A stretch of DNA of 64,000 bases from an uncultured Dokdonia sp. (lineage in GTDB: Bacteria; Bacteroidota; Bacteroidia; Flavobacteriales; Flavobacteriaceae). Below are positions 45,311 to 53,232 of the stretch, piece after piece (the first letter of the stretch is position 1; each line of letters begins with the position of its first letter). The position numbers and the translations under genes were made by a program. The stretch covers positions 62,001 to 126,000 of the forward strand of contig NZ_CANLNH010000009.1 in assembly GCF_947492535.1 (NCBI RefSeq). The letters are read 5' to 3'. Below the pieces are notes generated by a model, which was given only the letters and a program-made list of their open reading frames with translations, did no database searches and was not told the DNA's origin.

Positions 45311-45367
45311 CCTACAAGAAAAATATTATAAGAAAAAACATAAGCTACGCACTTGGCGTGTCTCGAT

Positions 45368-45485
45368 GTTATCTATCCTCAAGCTTCGGTAATGATCGAT
45401 TCTTGGGTAGAATGTAGCACCTTCTTTCTAAGTGAAAGGGTTGCTAAGGCGTCATAGGGTCATTCCCTCAACCTTTCTTGATAAC
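45368..45485 (-). ncRNA. SAM-I (S-box) riboswitch upstream of metY
   Basis: On the minus strand: P1 GTTATC (45485-45480) pairs with GATAAC (45373-45368). Between them are AAGAAAGGTTGAGGGA, GACCCTATGACGCC, TAGCAACC and AAGGTGCTACATTC, the S-box core. The P4 region is longer than in the metH copy. High SAM should reduce expression of metY and probably of the whole downstream array. Confidence 0.94.
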
Positions 45486-45513
45486 ATTTCAATAAGTTGT
45501 TGAACTTTGTGAA

Positions 45514-45525
45514 TGCAAATATTGC
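45514..45525 (-). promoter_or_regulatory. candidate promoter element of the metY riboswitch transcript
   Basis: GCAATATTTGCA on the minus strand, 29 bases before the aptamer, matches the element at 28008-28018 before the metH aptamer in both sequence and distance. Confidence 0.5.
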
Positions 45526-46038
45526 AACAGAAAAATGGACTTTCCAAATTTTAAATGAAAAATTTTCTAAAAAAATCAATTATTTCATTTTATTAAGACT
45601 TTTAATCTATTTAATTATCATTATGTAGATTTATTTTCTTTATTAAAATTGAATTATCATAGACGTCTATAAAGAATAACACCTATGACTAGTTGAGATG
45701 TTCGAATCTTTTTTGAGTATATAAAGGTTAGTCTTAGCCTAGTTTGGATATATAGTTTAGAACATCCTATCTATAAGTAGGAATGAAGCTATTGAATTGC
45801 CATATATCGCCACCATTACCCTATATAAATAATTGATAATCATACTATAACGATATATTTTTCGTTATATTTATAGTGTGATTACTAAAACAATAGCACT
45901 AAGGTACATTGTAAAACCGTATGTACTTATAGCTGATAATAAAATGTTATAAATCGTTAAGATTGTTTTTAAATCATATCAAACTGAAGAAGAAGTGATG
46001 ATTGAATTTAGTGAGAATACAATTTAAAGAATAGACAC

Positions 46039-46070
46039 AAACCTTGAGTGTCTTTAAATGATCAAGGTTT
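46039..46070 (+). terminator. terminator-like hairpin (possible attenuator) before the peptide gene
   Basis: AAACCTTGA and TCAAGGTTT pair perfectly around a 14-base loop and are followed by TTATTATTTTTT. It lies only 27 bases before the ATG of the cysteine-rich peptide gene, so it may attenuate that gene or end an upstream transcript. Confidence 0.6.
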
Positions 46071-46096
46071 TTATTATTTTTTAAATATTATGTATT

Positions 46097-46273
46097 ATGA
46101 AAAAATTAATTTCGAACATCGAAAAAGTTAGAGTTTTAAATAAGAAAGAGCAAAAATCAATTAATGGGTCAAGCCAATGTTATTTTGCCTGCCATAACAG
46201 TTGTCTTGCTAGTTCTAACGGATGTCGATCACATTACGCCGCTTGTATGGATGTTTGCACTCCTAATTGTTAG
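46097..46273 (+). CDS. bacteriocin-leader-type cysteine-rich peptide
   Basis: A 58-codon gene. The first 24 residues (LISNIEKVRVLNKKEQKSIN then G) match the leader type with LNKKExKxIxG found on Bacteroidota natural-product and bacteriocin precursors, which are normally cut after GG, here GS. The 34-residue remainder has seven cysteines at 28, 32, 36, 43, 50, 54 and 58. The gaps 4, 4, 7, 7, 4, 4 are perfectly symmetric. No modification enzyme, C39 peptidase transporter or immunity gene is seen nearby, so whether it is modified or only disulfide-bonded is unknown. A terminator-like hairpin lies just upstream and a large one downstream. Confidence 0.8.
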   Translation: MKKLISNIEKVRVLNKKEQKSINGSSQCYFACHNSCLASSNGCRSHYAACMDVCTPNC

Positions 46274-46591
46274 GATCATTAACATCTCAATAAGGCTGAA
46301 TAGTCTTTTAAAAATAAGTTCTGTCGCATTGAGTTAATATTCTCCAGAATTCCGTTAACTTTAAAAAGTAACATTTTATATCAATGTGACAGAACTCTTT
46401 TTGGTTGTATACATCTAACTCCTTATAATCAAAATCTGCTACTTTCAAAGCGCACTCCATTTTTGTCTTCTCTTTCAAATGCTTTTTTAAAGTTTTCACT
46501 CAAAATTAACTATGCTTATTTAGAATAAATAAAAATAATTGTTTTATTTTGACATTATAAGCTTTACTGCAAACTTATAATCATTAAGCAT
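46274..46591. other. intergenic region, peptide gene to nitroreductase
   Basis: 318 bases containing the 80-bp inverted-repeat element. The remainder is AT-rich and presumably holds the nitroreductase promoter; TATTTTGACATTATAAG around 46545-46561 is suggestive. A 63-codon minus-strand frame across the inverted repeat is not convincing. Confidence 0.5.
46317..46396. repeat. 80-bp inverted-repeat element downstream of the peptide gene
   Basis: AGTTCTGTCGCATTGA (46317-46332) and TCAATGTGACAGAACT (46381-46396) are inverted copies with one mismatch. The arms are flanked by A-rich and T-rich runs that extend the pairing. The 48-base centre has its own GTTAA/TTAAC pairing. It could be the peptide gene's terminator or a small non-autonomous mobile element. 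Confidence 0.7.
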
Positions 46592-47311
46592 ATGAAAAAA
46601 AAACATCTTACGGACATAGAGATCGTTGATCAGGCTATTGTTAACAGAAAGACACAAAAAGTACTAGCTGAAGCACCTTGGACTATTGATGATACTAAAA
46701 AAGAGACTCTAAAAGAGACCATTCAAGAGTTATTAAATTTAGCTCAATATGCTCCATACCATTATAAAATACAAGAGGACTATTATACGGATAGTAAACT
46801 TACTTCTTGTGTGCCATGGCGTTTTTATATTTTAGATACTGAAGCCTGTAGAAATTTACATATGTTCGTCAAAAATCCAACGGTAAAAAAAGATAAAATA
46901 CGAGATATGTTAGGTGCAGCAGATGCATTATTAATGGTTACATGGTTACCTCATCCTTCTAGAAAAGATGTAAAAAACACACATCAAGAAAGAGCTTACG
47001 AGCCTATTCCATTTGAAGGCAATGGTGTCAATATGGAGCATATTGCTGCTACTTCTTGTGCTATTCAAAATGTCCTTATTGGTGCTACAGCTAGAAAAAT
47101 ACCTAACTATTGGTCTTCTGGTGGAAAACTAAGAGATAAGAAAGTTAGAGACTATTTAGAAATCCCGCTAAACGAAATCTTATTAGGTGCTATTTTCTTA
47201 TTTCCCGAAGATGTAACAGAAAGGGAAGATGCGACCATCATTCCAGGAGCAAAAAGACATGAAGGAAAAGAAAAAAATACATGGAGCACATGGTTGAATT
47301 TAGAGCTCTAA
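46592..47311 (+). CDS. nitroreductase-family flavoprotein
   Basis: A 239-residue protein of the NADH oxidase/nitroreductase fold. The N-terminal IVDQAIVNRKTQKVL resembles the FMN phosphate-binding Arg region, followed by LAQYAPYHYK. The middle GVNMEHIAATSCAIQNVLIGAT is the typical helix near the flavin, and the end shows LGAIFLFPED. It is FMN-dependent and cytoplasmic; the substrate cannot be read. It is 61 bases upstream of a Fur-family regulator on the same strand. Confidence 0.85.
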   Translation: MKKKHLTDIEIVDQAIVNRKTQKVLAEAPWTIDDTKKETLKETIQELLNLAQYAPYHYKIQEDYYTDSKLTSCVPWRFYILDTEACRNLHMFVKNPTVKKDKIRDMLGAADALLMVTWLPHPSRKDVKNTHQERAYEPIPFEGNGVNMEHIAATSCAIQNVLIGATARKIPNYWSSGGKLRDKKVRDYLEIPLNEILLGAIFLFPEDVTEREDATIIPGAKRHEGKEKNTWSTWLNLEL

Positions 47312-47372
47312 AACTAACTATTGCTATCCAACAAATACCAAATAAAACACACTAATTTATTTTACATATCGT

Positions 47373-47852
47373 ATGACATGTTTCAGCAGTTTCAACATTG
47401 TTAAAGGAATACTTACTAAATTTTTAGAAGAGAAAGGGCATAGAAAAACGCCAGAGCGATACGCCATTCTAGAAGAAATTTATGATTGTGATGAGCATCT
47501 TGATATAGATTCCTTGTATGTGAGAATGAAGAATAAAAATTATAGGGTAAGTCGTGCTACACTCTACAATACAATGGATTTATTGATAGAATCCCGTCTT
47601 GTTCGTAAACATCAATTTAATGATCATGTTGCACAATTTGAAAAATGTTTCTTCCATGGAAAACATGATCATGTTATCTTAACAGACACAGGTGAAGTAT
47701 TAGAATTTACAAATCCTATTATTGATGAAATCAAGAAAACAATAGAAGAAATGCTAGATGTAGAAATTGATCATCATTCTTTATATTTTTATGGTACTCG
47801 GAATAAAAAATCGGATGCCGATACAGAAATTAACAATGCAAAAAGTATATAA
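47373..47852 (+). CDS. Fur-family transcriptional regulator
   Basis: A 159-residue metal- or redox-responsive repressor. The winged helix spans about residues 12-85 ([17 protein letters not shown], then [20 protein letters not shown]). A dimerisation/metal domain follows with [19 protein letters not shown] and a C-terminal DHHSLYFYG. The CxxC pairs that bind structural zinc in many Fur and PerR proteins are absent, as in other Bacteroidota members. It may control the nitroreductase gene in front of it. The metal is unknown. Confidence 0.92.
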   Translation: MTCFSSFNIVKGILTKFLEEKGHRKTPERYAILEEIYDCDEHLDIDSLYVRMKNKNYRVSRATLYNTMDLLIESRLVRKHQFNDHVAQFEKCFFHGKHDHVILTDTGEVLEFTNPIIDEIKKTIEEMLDVEIDHHSLYFYGTRNKKSDADTEINNAKSI

Positions 47853-48310
47853 AAACTATTTATCATCTTTAGAAATACATTTACACAACAATATACAGGT
47901 ATGCATATCAATTAAGAATTTTCACATTCTTAAGATTTGAAAATACAAGCAACATAGTTACAAAGGTTTTTTTGTAGCTTTTGGCACAAAAAAGATTTTT
48001 ACTTACATCCTCGTTAACAGGTTCATCTAGGATAGATTTGTACTGTAAAACATGGACAAGCATCCTATTATTTTATGCTTTGCATTTTACAAAATAATAG
48101 TGTGCTTCACCTCCTCGTTAAGAGATTACTAATCGTATTGCTAATTTTAAAAGTTTACTTACATTTGCATCTGAAATAATGAGGATAGATTTGACCGCTT
48201 GCAACCTCTGAAAAAAATGCCTAAATAATTACAGTTGAATCTTCAACTTCGGTGTAATTTTCCTAGGAAGCTTTCGTCAAATCGACTTCAAAACATCAAA
48301 CAAACAACTA
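47853..48310. other. metK leader region with duplicated motif and SAM-II-like aptamer
   Basis: This 458-base region has two imperfect copies of a unit that begins ACTTACAT and ends GGATAGATTTG (48001-48040 and 48158-48193), each associated with a CCTCGTTAA word. A 10-bp hairpin CTATTATTTT/AAAATAATAG lies at 48065-48100. The SAM-II-like motif is at 48181-48229. The TAGATTTG words also fit the -7 promoter consensus. Confidence 0.6.
48181..48229 (+). ncRNA. SAM-II-like riboswitch candidate upstream of metK
   Basis: GAGG pairs with CCTC as a P1 stem enclosing ATAGATTTGACCGCTTGCAA, close to the SAM-II loop GAUUUnACCGnnUUGCA. It is followed by TGAAAAAAATGCCTAAA, which resembles the conserved A-rich tail and GCUAAA of SAM-II. 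The pseudoknot pairing is weak by eye. Against it, TTTG (48164-48167), 18 bases and TAGATTTG (48186-48193) read as a Bacteroidota promoter, which would place the transcription start inside the motif. Position before metK favours SAM sensing. Confidence 0.5.
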
Positions 48311-49564
48311 ATGGCATATTTATTTACTTCGGAAAGTGTATCTGAAGGACATCCAGATAAAGTAGCAGATCAAATTTCTGACGCGCTTATTGATAATTTC
48401 TTGGCTTTTGATCCTGAATCAAAAGTAGCCTGTGAAACACTTGTCACAACTGGACAAGTAGTACTTGCAGGAGAAGTAAAAAGTAACACCTATCTAGACG
48501 TTCAGAAAATTGCGCGTAATACCATTAATAAAATTGGATATACCAAAGGAGAGTATATGTTTGATGGGAATTCATGTGGTGTTCTTTCTGCTATACATGA
48601 ACAATCTGACGATATTAATCGTGGAGTAGATCGTGCTTCAAAAGAAGAACAAGGAGCCGGAGATCAAGGAATGATGTTTGGCTATGCAACCAAAGAAACA
48701 GAAGATCTAATGCCACTAGCCTTAGACTTATCTCATAAAATTCTTATTGAGCTTGCAGAATTACGTCGTGAAGAAAAAGAAATTACTTATTTACGTCCTG
48801 ATTCAAAAAGTCAGGTAACAATAGAATATAGTGATGATAATGTACCGCAACGTATTGATGCAATTGTAGTATCTACACAACATGACGACTTTGATGAAGA
48901 CGAAGCTATGCTTGCTAAAATTCGCAAAGACATCGTAGATATATTAATCCCTAGACTCGTAGCGAAACTTCCTGCACATGTAGCTGGATTATTTAATAGT
49001 GACATCAAATATCACATTAATCCAACAGGAAAATTTGTCATAGGAGGTCCTCATGGAGATACAGGACTTACAGGACGTAAGATTATTGTAGATACGTATG
49101 GAGGAAAAGGAGCGCATGGGGGTGGTGCTTTCTCAGGAAAAGACCCGTCAAAAGTAGACCGCAGTGCAGCTTATGCAACACGCCATATCGCAAAAAATCT
49201 TGTTGCTGCTGGCGTAGCCGATGAGATTTTAGTACAAGTATCATATGCGATTGGAGTTGTTGAACCTATGGGAATTTTTGTAGATACCTATGGGACGTCA
49301 AACCTAAATATGACTGATGGTGAAATTGCACAGAAAGTCACTGAAATTTTTGACATGAGACCCGCTGCTATTGAGTCACGTCTTAAATTACGCTCTCCAA
49401 TGTATAGCGAAACTGCTGCTTATGGACATATGGGGCGTAAAAATGAAACAGTTACCAAAACTTTTGAGCGTATTGATGGCACCACAAAAGATGTAGAAGT
49501 AGAACTTTTTACATGGGAAAAATTAGATTATGTTGACAAAGTAAAAACAGCTTTCGGTTTTTAG
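48311..49564 (+). CDS. metK: S-adenosylmethionine synthetase
   Basis: Makes SAM from methionine and ATP, closing the methionine pathway encoded to its left. The 417 residues carry [19 protein letters not shown], the signature [12 protein letters not shown] (about residue 117) and the second signature [15 protein letters not shown]. An extended region near residues 150-190 is about 30 residues longer than in E. coli MetK. Its product is the ligand of the riboswitches upstream of metH and metY. A clean terminator follows. Confidence 0.97.
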   Translation: MAYLFTSESVSEGHPDKVADQISDALIDNFLAFDPESKVACETLVTTGQVVLAGEVKSNTYLDVQKIARNTINKIGYTKGEYMFDGNSCGVLSAIHEQSDDINRGVDRASKEEQGAGDQGMMFGYATKETEDLMPLALDLSHKILIELAELRREEKEITYLRPDSKSQVTIEYSDDNVPQRIDAIVVSTQHDDFDEDEAMLAKIRKDIVDILIPRLVAKLPAHVAGLFNSDIKYHINPTGKFVIGGPHGDTGLTGRKIIVDTYGGKGAHGGGAFSGKDPSKVDRSAAYATRHIAKNLVAAGVADEILVQVSYAIGVVEPMGIFVDTYGTSNLNMTDGEIAQKVTEIFDMRPAAIESRLKLRSPMYSETAAYGHMGRKNETVTKTFERIDGTTKDVEVELFTWEKLDYVDKVKTAFGF

Positions 49565-49594
49565 AATATAATGATCATATCTTTTTGAAGAAAT

Positions 49595-49616
49595 ATAGGG
49601 AGCTTTTGCTCCCTAT
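49595..49616 (+). terminator. terminator of metK
   Basis: ATAGGGAGC/GCTCCCTAT, a 9-bp perfect stem with a TTTT loop, followed by TTATTTTAAT, 30 bases after the metK stop. Confidence 0.85.
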
Positions 49617-49793
49617 TTATTTTAATAACATTTATGTGAAATACAATGCTGCTTGTCTAATTATGAGTTAAACCTTCCTGATAAGCCTTCAATATACTAC
49701 GAAAAGACATTCTATATGTTTATAAGATACTTCTAATATATTATAGCTATAATACGTTTTCTAATGAAGAATGGAATAATTAACTTATAAATA

Positions 49794-49834
49794 AAAATGC
49801 TTTTACTCAACAAGTATTTGAGCAAAAGCATTTT
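49794..49834 (-). terminator. terminator of the ASP-box protein operon
   Basis: AAAATGCTTTT and AAAAGCATTTT are perfect 11-base inverted copies, with an inner CTCAA/TTGAG pairing. It lies 22 bases past the stop of the minus-strand gene. Confidence 0.75.
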
Positions 49835-49855
49835 CTTATGTGCGTATTCTTTATT

Positions 49856-52453
49856 TTATCCTTTTATTACTTTGTAAACTCCTTTCTGACCATTTGACAT
49901 TACTTGCATGATATATACTCCTTTGGTTAGGTTTGATATATCAAGGTCTGAGCGCATAGCATTAATCTCTTTTCTAAGTACCTCCTGTCCTATAATATTA
50001 ACAAGAGAAACTTCTTGAATCTCTGCCTGTGGATTACTTATTGTTAAAATATCACTACTTGGATTAGGGAAAAAGCTAAATTCTTGTAAAAAAGATTCAT
50101 CAACAGATAATAACTCAGGAACAGTTGCAGTCCATATACCTCTTCCATGTGTTGCCATTAGCACTTGATCATTAACAATTTTCATTTCCCAAATAGATAC
50201 CGCCGGAATACTAGTTATTATTTCCCAGTTTGCTCCTCCATCTAATGTTTGAAATACACCAATATCGGTTCCTGCCCAGATAATGTCAGTATCAAAAGGC
50301 ATTTCTAACGCACTATGTACTGGAACATCAGGAAAACCTCGATCTTCGTTCTGCGAAAATCCAGTAATATCTTCCCAAGTAGCCCCTAAGTCAGTAGTAC
50401 GTAAGATTTTTGCTAATCCTTGTACGCCAAAAAGACTATAAGCAGTATTATCATTTACGTAAGAGCTTTCAATTCCTGTGATTATTGCATCATGAGTTAT
50501 TCCTGCTCTTGGGTCGTCAAAGACACCTGCCACTGGGTTAAAAGTAAGACCATTATCTGTAGAGATTTGAGGTCTAAAACCTCCAGATTCTAGCATTGCG
50601 GTTCCTGCCCATACAATATCAGGGTTTGCATTAGATACATTTACATCTAAACTAAAAGTAGTAGCTGCATAACTAGGATCAGTAATGGGAGTTAAATTCC
50701 AATTAGTCCCAAAATCAGTACTTCTCCAAACCCCAGAAGTAGTTAATGTAAATATGGTATTTGGATTTGAACTGGCATTAGATAATCTTGTAAAAAATGT
50801 ATTAATGTTATTATCTCCAGATTCTGGGTGGTCTATAATTTGAAAAGAAGCACCTCTGTTTAAAGTCCTATCAAACAGTCCAAATTGAGTAGTTACTATA
50901 AATTGATCTGTATTAGTAGGATGCCATATGGTTTCAAATCCATCGCCACCTGGCAATCTAATATAGTCAGTATTTTCATCAGTACTGCCATTGTTTGAAA
51001 ACCAATTGGCATTGTCTTGTGTTCCTCCTATATAATTATCTATTTCATTTTCTTTATCAACTCCATAAAACTGTGTACTTCGTAATCCAAAAACACTTCC
51101 AGATGCAAAATCATCTGGAGAAATACCAGGTTCTGCTAAGAAATCTGTAAAAAACACACCTCCATCTGTGTTAAGTATTAATCTAAAGTCTTCAGAACCA
51201 TCATTTGTAGCAAATGTAATACCATGGTGATCTGGATGTACATTCAATCCAAAAATAGGGCCAGCAAAAGTTGTAGTATCATAGTCAAACGAAGTTCCAC
51301 TATTTGTAATTCGCACTCTAAAACCAGTAACTGCTCCAAAATATGCAATATTAGGATCAAAAGGGTGCGCTCTAATTACATTATCATACCATCCCTGACC
51401 ACTTACAATATCTGGGTTATTCGATCCAGAATATGTTAGCGAAGTAAAACTATCGCCTCCATCATCCGAAAGAAACATAGAAGTATTTGCAGCAACATCC
51501 CCACCACCAAAAGAATGCGTCGACACAAAAATACGGTCTGGGTTTGCAGGAGATACATCTAACTCAAAACGGTTTAGATCAGATCTATTTAGTACTATTT
51601 GCCAAGTCATACCTGCATCATTACTTCTGATGATTCCTAACCCCTGAACACCTCCATATAAGGTTGAAAAATCTGTTGGATCTGGGTTAAGGTCTTGTAC
51701 ATTTCCTCCTGTAAATGTTTGTGTCCAAGTAGTCCCTCCATCTAAAGTAACATATACTCCAGATGCAGATGCAACTATAAGATTATCAGGATCATTAGGA
51801 TTTAAAGTCATTCTCCCTACATCTCCAAAACCCGTAGTGTTTTCAAGATATTCCCAAGTATTTCCTCCATCTGTTGTTTTTAATAATCCTATCCCAACAA
51901 TAGCATTCCCATTACCGAATGGTTCTCCTGATCCAATATAAATAATATCCGAATTACCTTCATACACAGCTGCTGCAGATATTGATAGGGTTGGTGTATT
52001 AAAGTCGGTTAAATTTTCCCAAGTACTTCCCGCATCTCTAGTTACCCAAAAACCTCCTCCAGCTGTAGTCACAAACCATGTGTTATTATCTGAAGGATCT
52101 ACTATGATTTCCCTTCCTCTACCTGGTACGTTATTAGGACCACGCTCTGTCATTACCACTTCATTAATATCAAAGGAGTCTGATTCCAAAAACCCTTGAG
52201 TAGATAAGCGCTGCATTGCAGATTCATAGGCTATATACCTATATCCTATTGGATATGTTGATTCTTCTGTCCCTAAAGGTTTTTGAATTGCTTCTAGATA
52301 CTCATCAAGATGCCCAGGAACATTTTTCTTTCCTTCTGTTTTTTCAAATCGTTCTCTTCTAGAATCAGAAGTTTCTTTTTGGCAGGAGATTACCAAAAAA
52401 AATAGGGCTAGTAAAATAGCACAGAAAGTTTCATTAAAATAGTGTTTTTTCAT
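49856..52453 (-). CDS. surface protein with ASP-box (BNR/sortilin-type) propeller and T9SS sorting domain
   Basis: An 865-residue exported protein. The signal ends LALFFLVISC with cysteine, a lipobox. The body has at least ten ASP-box motifs of the form SxDxGxTW (for example TRDAGSTW, TTDGGNTW, TLDGGTTW, TTDLGATW), as in sortilin/VPS10-like beta propellers. The last 75 residues form a type A T9SS sorting domain (FFPNPSSDIL, VNIIGQEVL, GVYIMQV). A lipobox together with a T9SS tail is an unusual combination. There is no catalytic residue set for a sialidase. It overlaps the upstream small lipoprotein gene by 4 bases. Confidence 0.9.
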   Translation of the reverse strand: MKKHYFNETFCAILLALFFLVISCQKETSDSRRERFEKTEGKKNVPGHLDEYLEAIQKPLGTEESTYPIGYRYIAYESAMQRLSTQGFLESDSFDINEVVMTERGPNNVPGRGREIIVDPSDNNTWFVTTAGGGFWVTRDAGSTWENLTDFNTPTLSISAAAVYEGNSDIIYIGSGEPFGNGNAIVGIGLLKTTDGGNTWEYLENTTGFGDVGRMTLNPNDPDNLIVASASGVYVTLDGGTTWTQTFTGGNVQDLNPDPTDFSTLYGGVQGLGIIRSNDAGMTWQIVLNRSDLNRFELDVSPANPDRIFVSTHSFGGGDVAANTSMFLSDDGGDSFTSLTYSGSNNPDIVSGQGWYDNVIRAHPFDPNIAYFGAVTGFRVRITNSGTSFDYDTTTFAGPIFGLNVHPDHHGITFATNDGSEDFRLILNTDGGVFFTDFLAEPGISPDDFASGSVFGLRSTQFYGVDKENEIDNYIGGTQDNANWFSNNGSTDENTDYIRLPGGDGFETIWHPTNTDQFIVTTQFGLFDRTLNRGASFQIIDHPESGDNNINTFFTRLSNASSNPNTIFTLTTSGVWRSTDFGTNWNLTPITDPSYAATTFSLDVNVSNANPDIVWAGTAMLESGGFRPQISTDNGLTFNPVAGVFDDPRAGITHDAIITGIESSYVNDNTAYSLFGVQGLAKILRTTDLGATWEDITGFSQNEDRGFPDVPVHSALEMPFDTDIIWAGTDIGVFQTLDGGANWEIITSIPAVSIWEMKIVNDQVLMATHGRGIWTATVPELLSVDESFLQEFSFFPNPSSDILTISNPQAEIQEVSLVNIIGQEVLRKEINAMRSDLDISNLTKGVYIMQVMSNGQKGVYKVIKG

Positions 52454-52884
52454 AATGATTTTTTTAAAATTAATATTCTATGTTCTCCTTCTGAATTTTG
52501 GTTTGGTATATTATCTAAAGTCCCTTGAGGAACGATTCCTTTATAAGGATATATTTTTAAAGAGGTGTTATCATTCCATACAACACTTCCTCCATCAAAT
52601 TTTGATTCTTCAATAATGTTTCTAGTTTCAAAATCATAAACTACAAAATGAATTTTATTTGCAGAGCCAGATCGCATAGATTGCCTACTATATAGTAATA
52701 CCATCGTTTTTGAGGTATTATACACTTTCTGAAAAGAAACATTTTCAAAAACTTCTACTCCTATTTTAGAAACCAACACTTCTTTTTCTTCCATACTGAT
52801 TTTTTTTCCTGAAGTACATTGAATGAAAATCATGTTTATCAAACAAAAAAGTATACCTATAAATATTCTAGAAGCATTATTCAT
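52450..52884 (-). CDS. small lipoprotein, unknown
   Basis: A 144-residue lipoprotein with signal FIGILFCLINMIFIQC. The rest is beta-rich (KTMVLLYSRQSMRSG, HFVVYDFETRNIIEESKFDGG). No family is recognised. It is the first of two genes, with ATGA overlap to the ASP-box surface protein, so its product may help that protein's export or anchoring. Confidence 0.7.
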   Translation of the reverse strand: MNNASRIFIGILFCLINMIFIQCTSGKKISMEEKEVLVSKIGVEVFENVSFQKVYNTSKTMVLLYSRQSMRSGSANKIHFVVYDFETRNIIEESKFDGGSVVWNDNTSLKIYPYKGIVPQGTLDNIPNQNSEGEHRILILKKSL

Positions 52885-53232
52885 TTTGCTAGTCAGTTTT
52901 TATTAATAAAACTAAACAAAGGTACTAAATCGAAAACAGTACATTTGTTTATGTATTGTTAAAACAATTTTCTAAAGGAATATCCTACTTAGTTTATAGA
53001 CTTTAACAAAATATATTTGAATAGATGTAAACGCTTTCAAGGAATTTATGATGTAGAAGTTTATACTGAGCATGGCGAAGTGCAAAATCGAACTTGTAAG
53101 ACCAGCAGGCAGGCAGGTTCACGACCTTAGGAAAAGCGAAATGTTAAAGCACATAAAAAAATTACATCTACGTTACTGTAACCAATTCCTATAGTTGATC
53201 GTCTTATAACTAATCAATCGAAAAATCACCTC
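52885..53232. other. divergent intergenic region with composite repeat
   Basis: 348 bases between the divergent lipoprotein and serine hydrolase genes. The composite element copy c occupies 53031-53153. The rest is AT-rich; no clear promoter match was found. Confidence 0.6.
53031..53153. repeat. composite repeat element (copy c)
   Basis: A 123-bp element with a decayed palindrome at the left (ACGCTTTCAAGG) and the words GAAGTTTATACTGAG, GTTCACGACC and GTTAAAGC to the right, shared with copies a, b and d. It is the most complete but also the most diverged copy. Confidence 0.7.

Larger units (their letters stand above)
45222..46096. other. long AT-rich intergenic region, metY to peptide gene
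   Basis: An 875-base region. From left to right it holds a degenerate palindrome (45295-45310), the SAM-I riboswitch (45368-45485), its promoter candidate, then about 500 bases without a recognised gene. Within the latter, 45841-45880 contains an imperfect inverted repeat around CTATAACG/CGTTATA. A terminator-like hairpin lies at 46039-46070. A stop-bounded stretch ending at 46026 has no start codon. Confidence 0.55.

Noticed and set aside
46308-46499. 63-codon minus-strand frame across the inverted-repeat element
   Set aside because: Most of it lies in the hairpin and its flank; composition is not protein-like and it is opposite to neighbouring transcription. An IS transposase remnant could not be supported.
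46592-47311. nitroreductase as a tailoring dehydrogenase for the cysteine-rich peptide
   Set aside because: The core has no azoline-forming partner enzyme nearby, and the protein looks like an ordinary nitroreductase; adjacency alone is not enough.
48029-48068. second SAM-II aptamer at the first GGATAGATTTG copy
   Set aside because: Only the ATAGATTTG word matches; the ACCG..TTGCA part and the A-rich tail are missing, so it is better read as a promoter or duplicated fragment.
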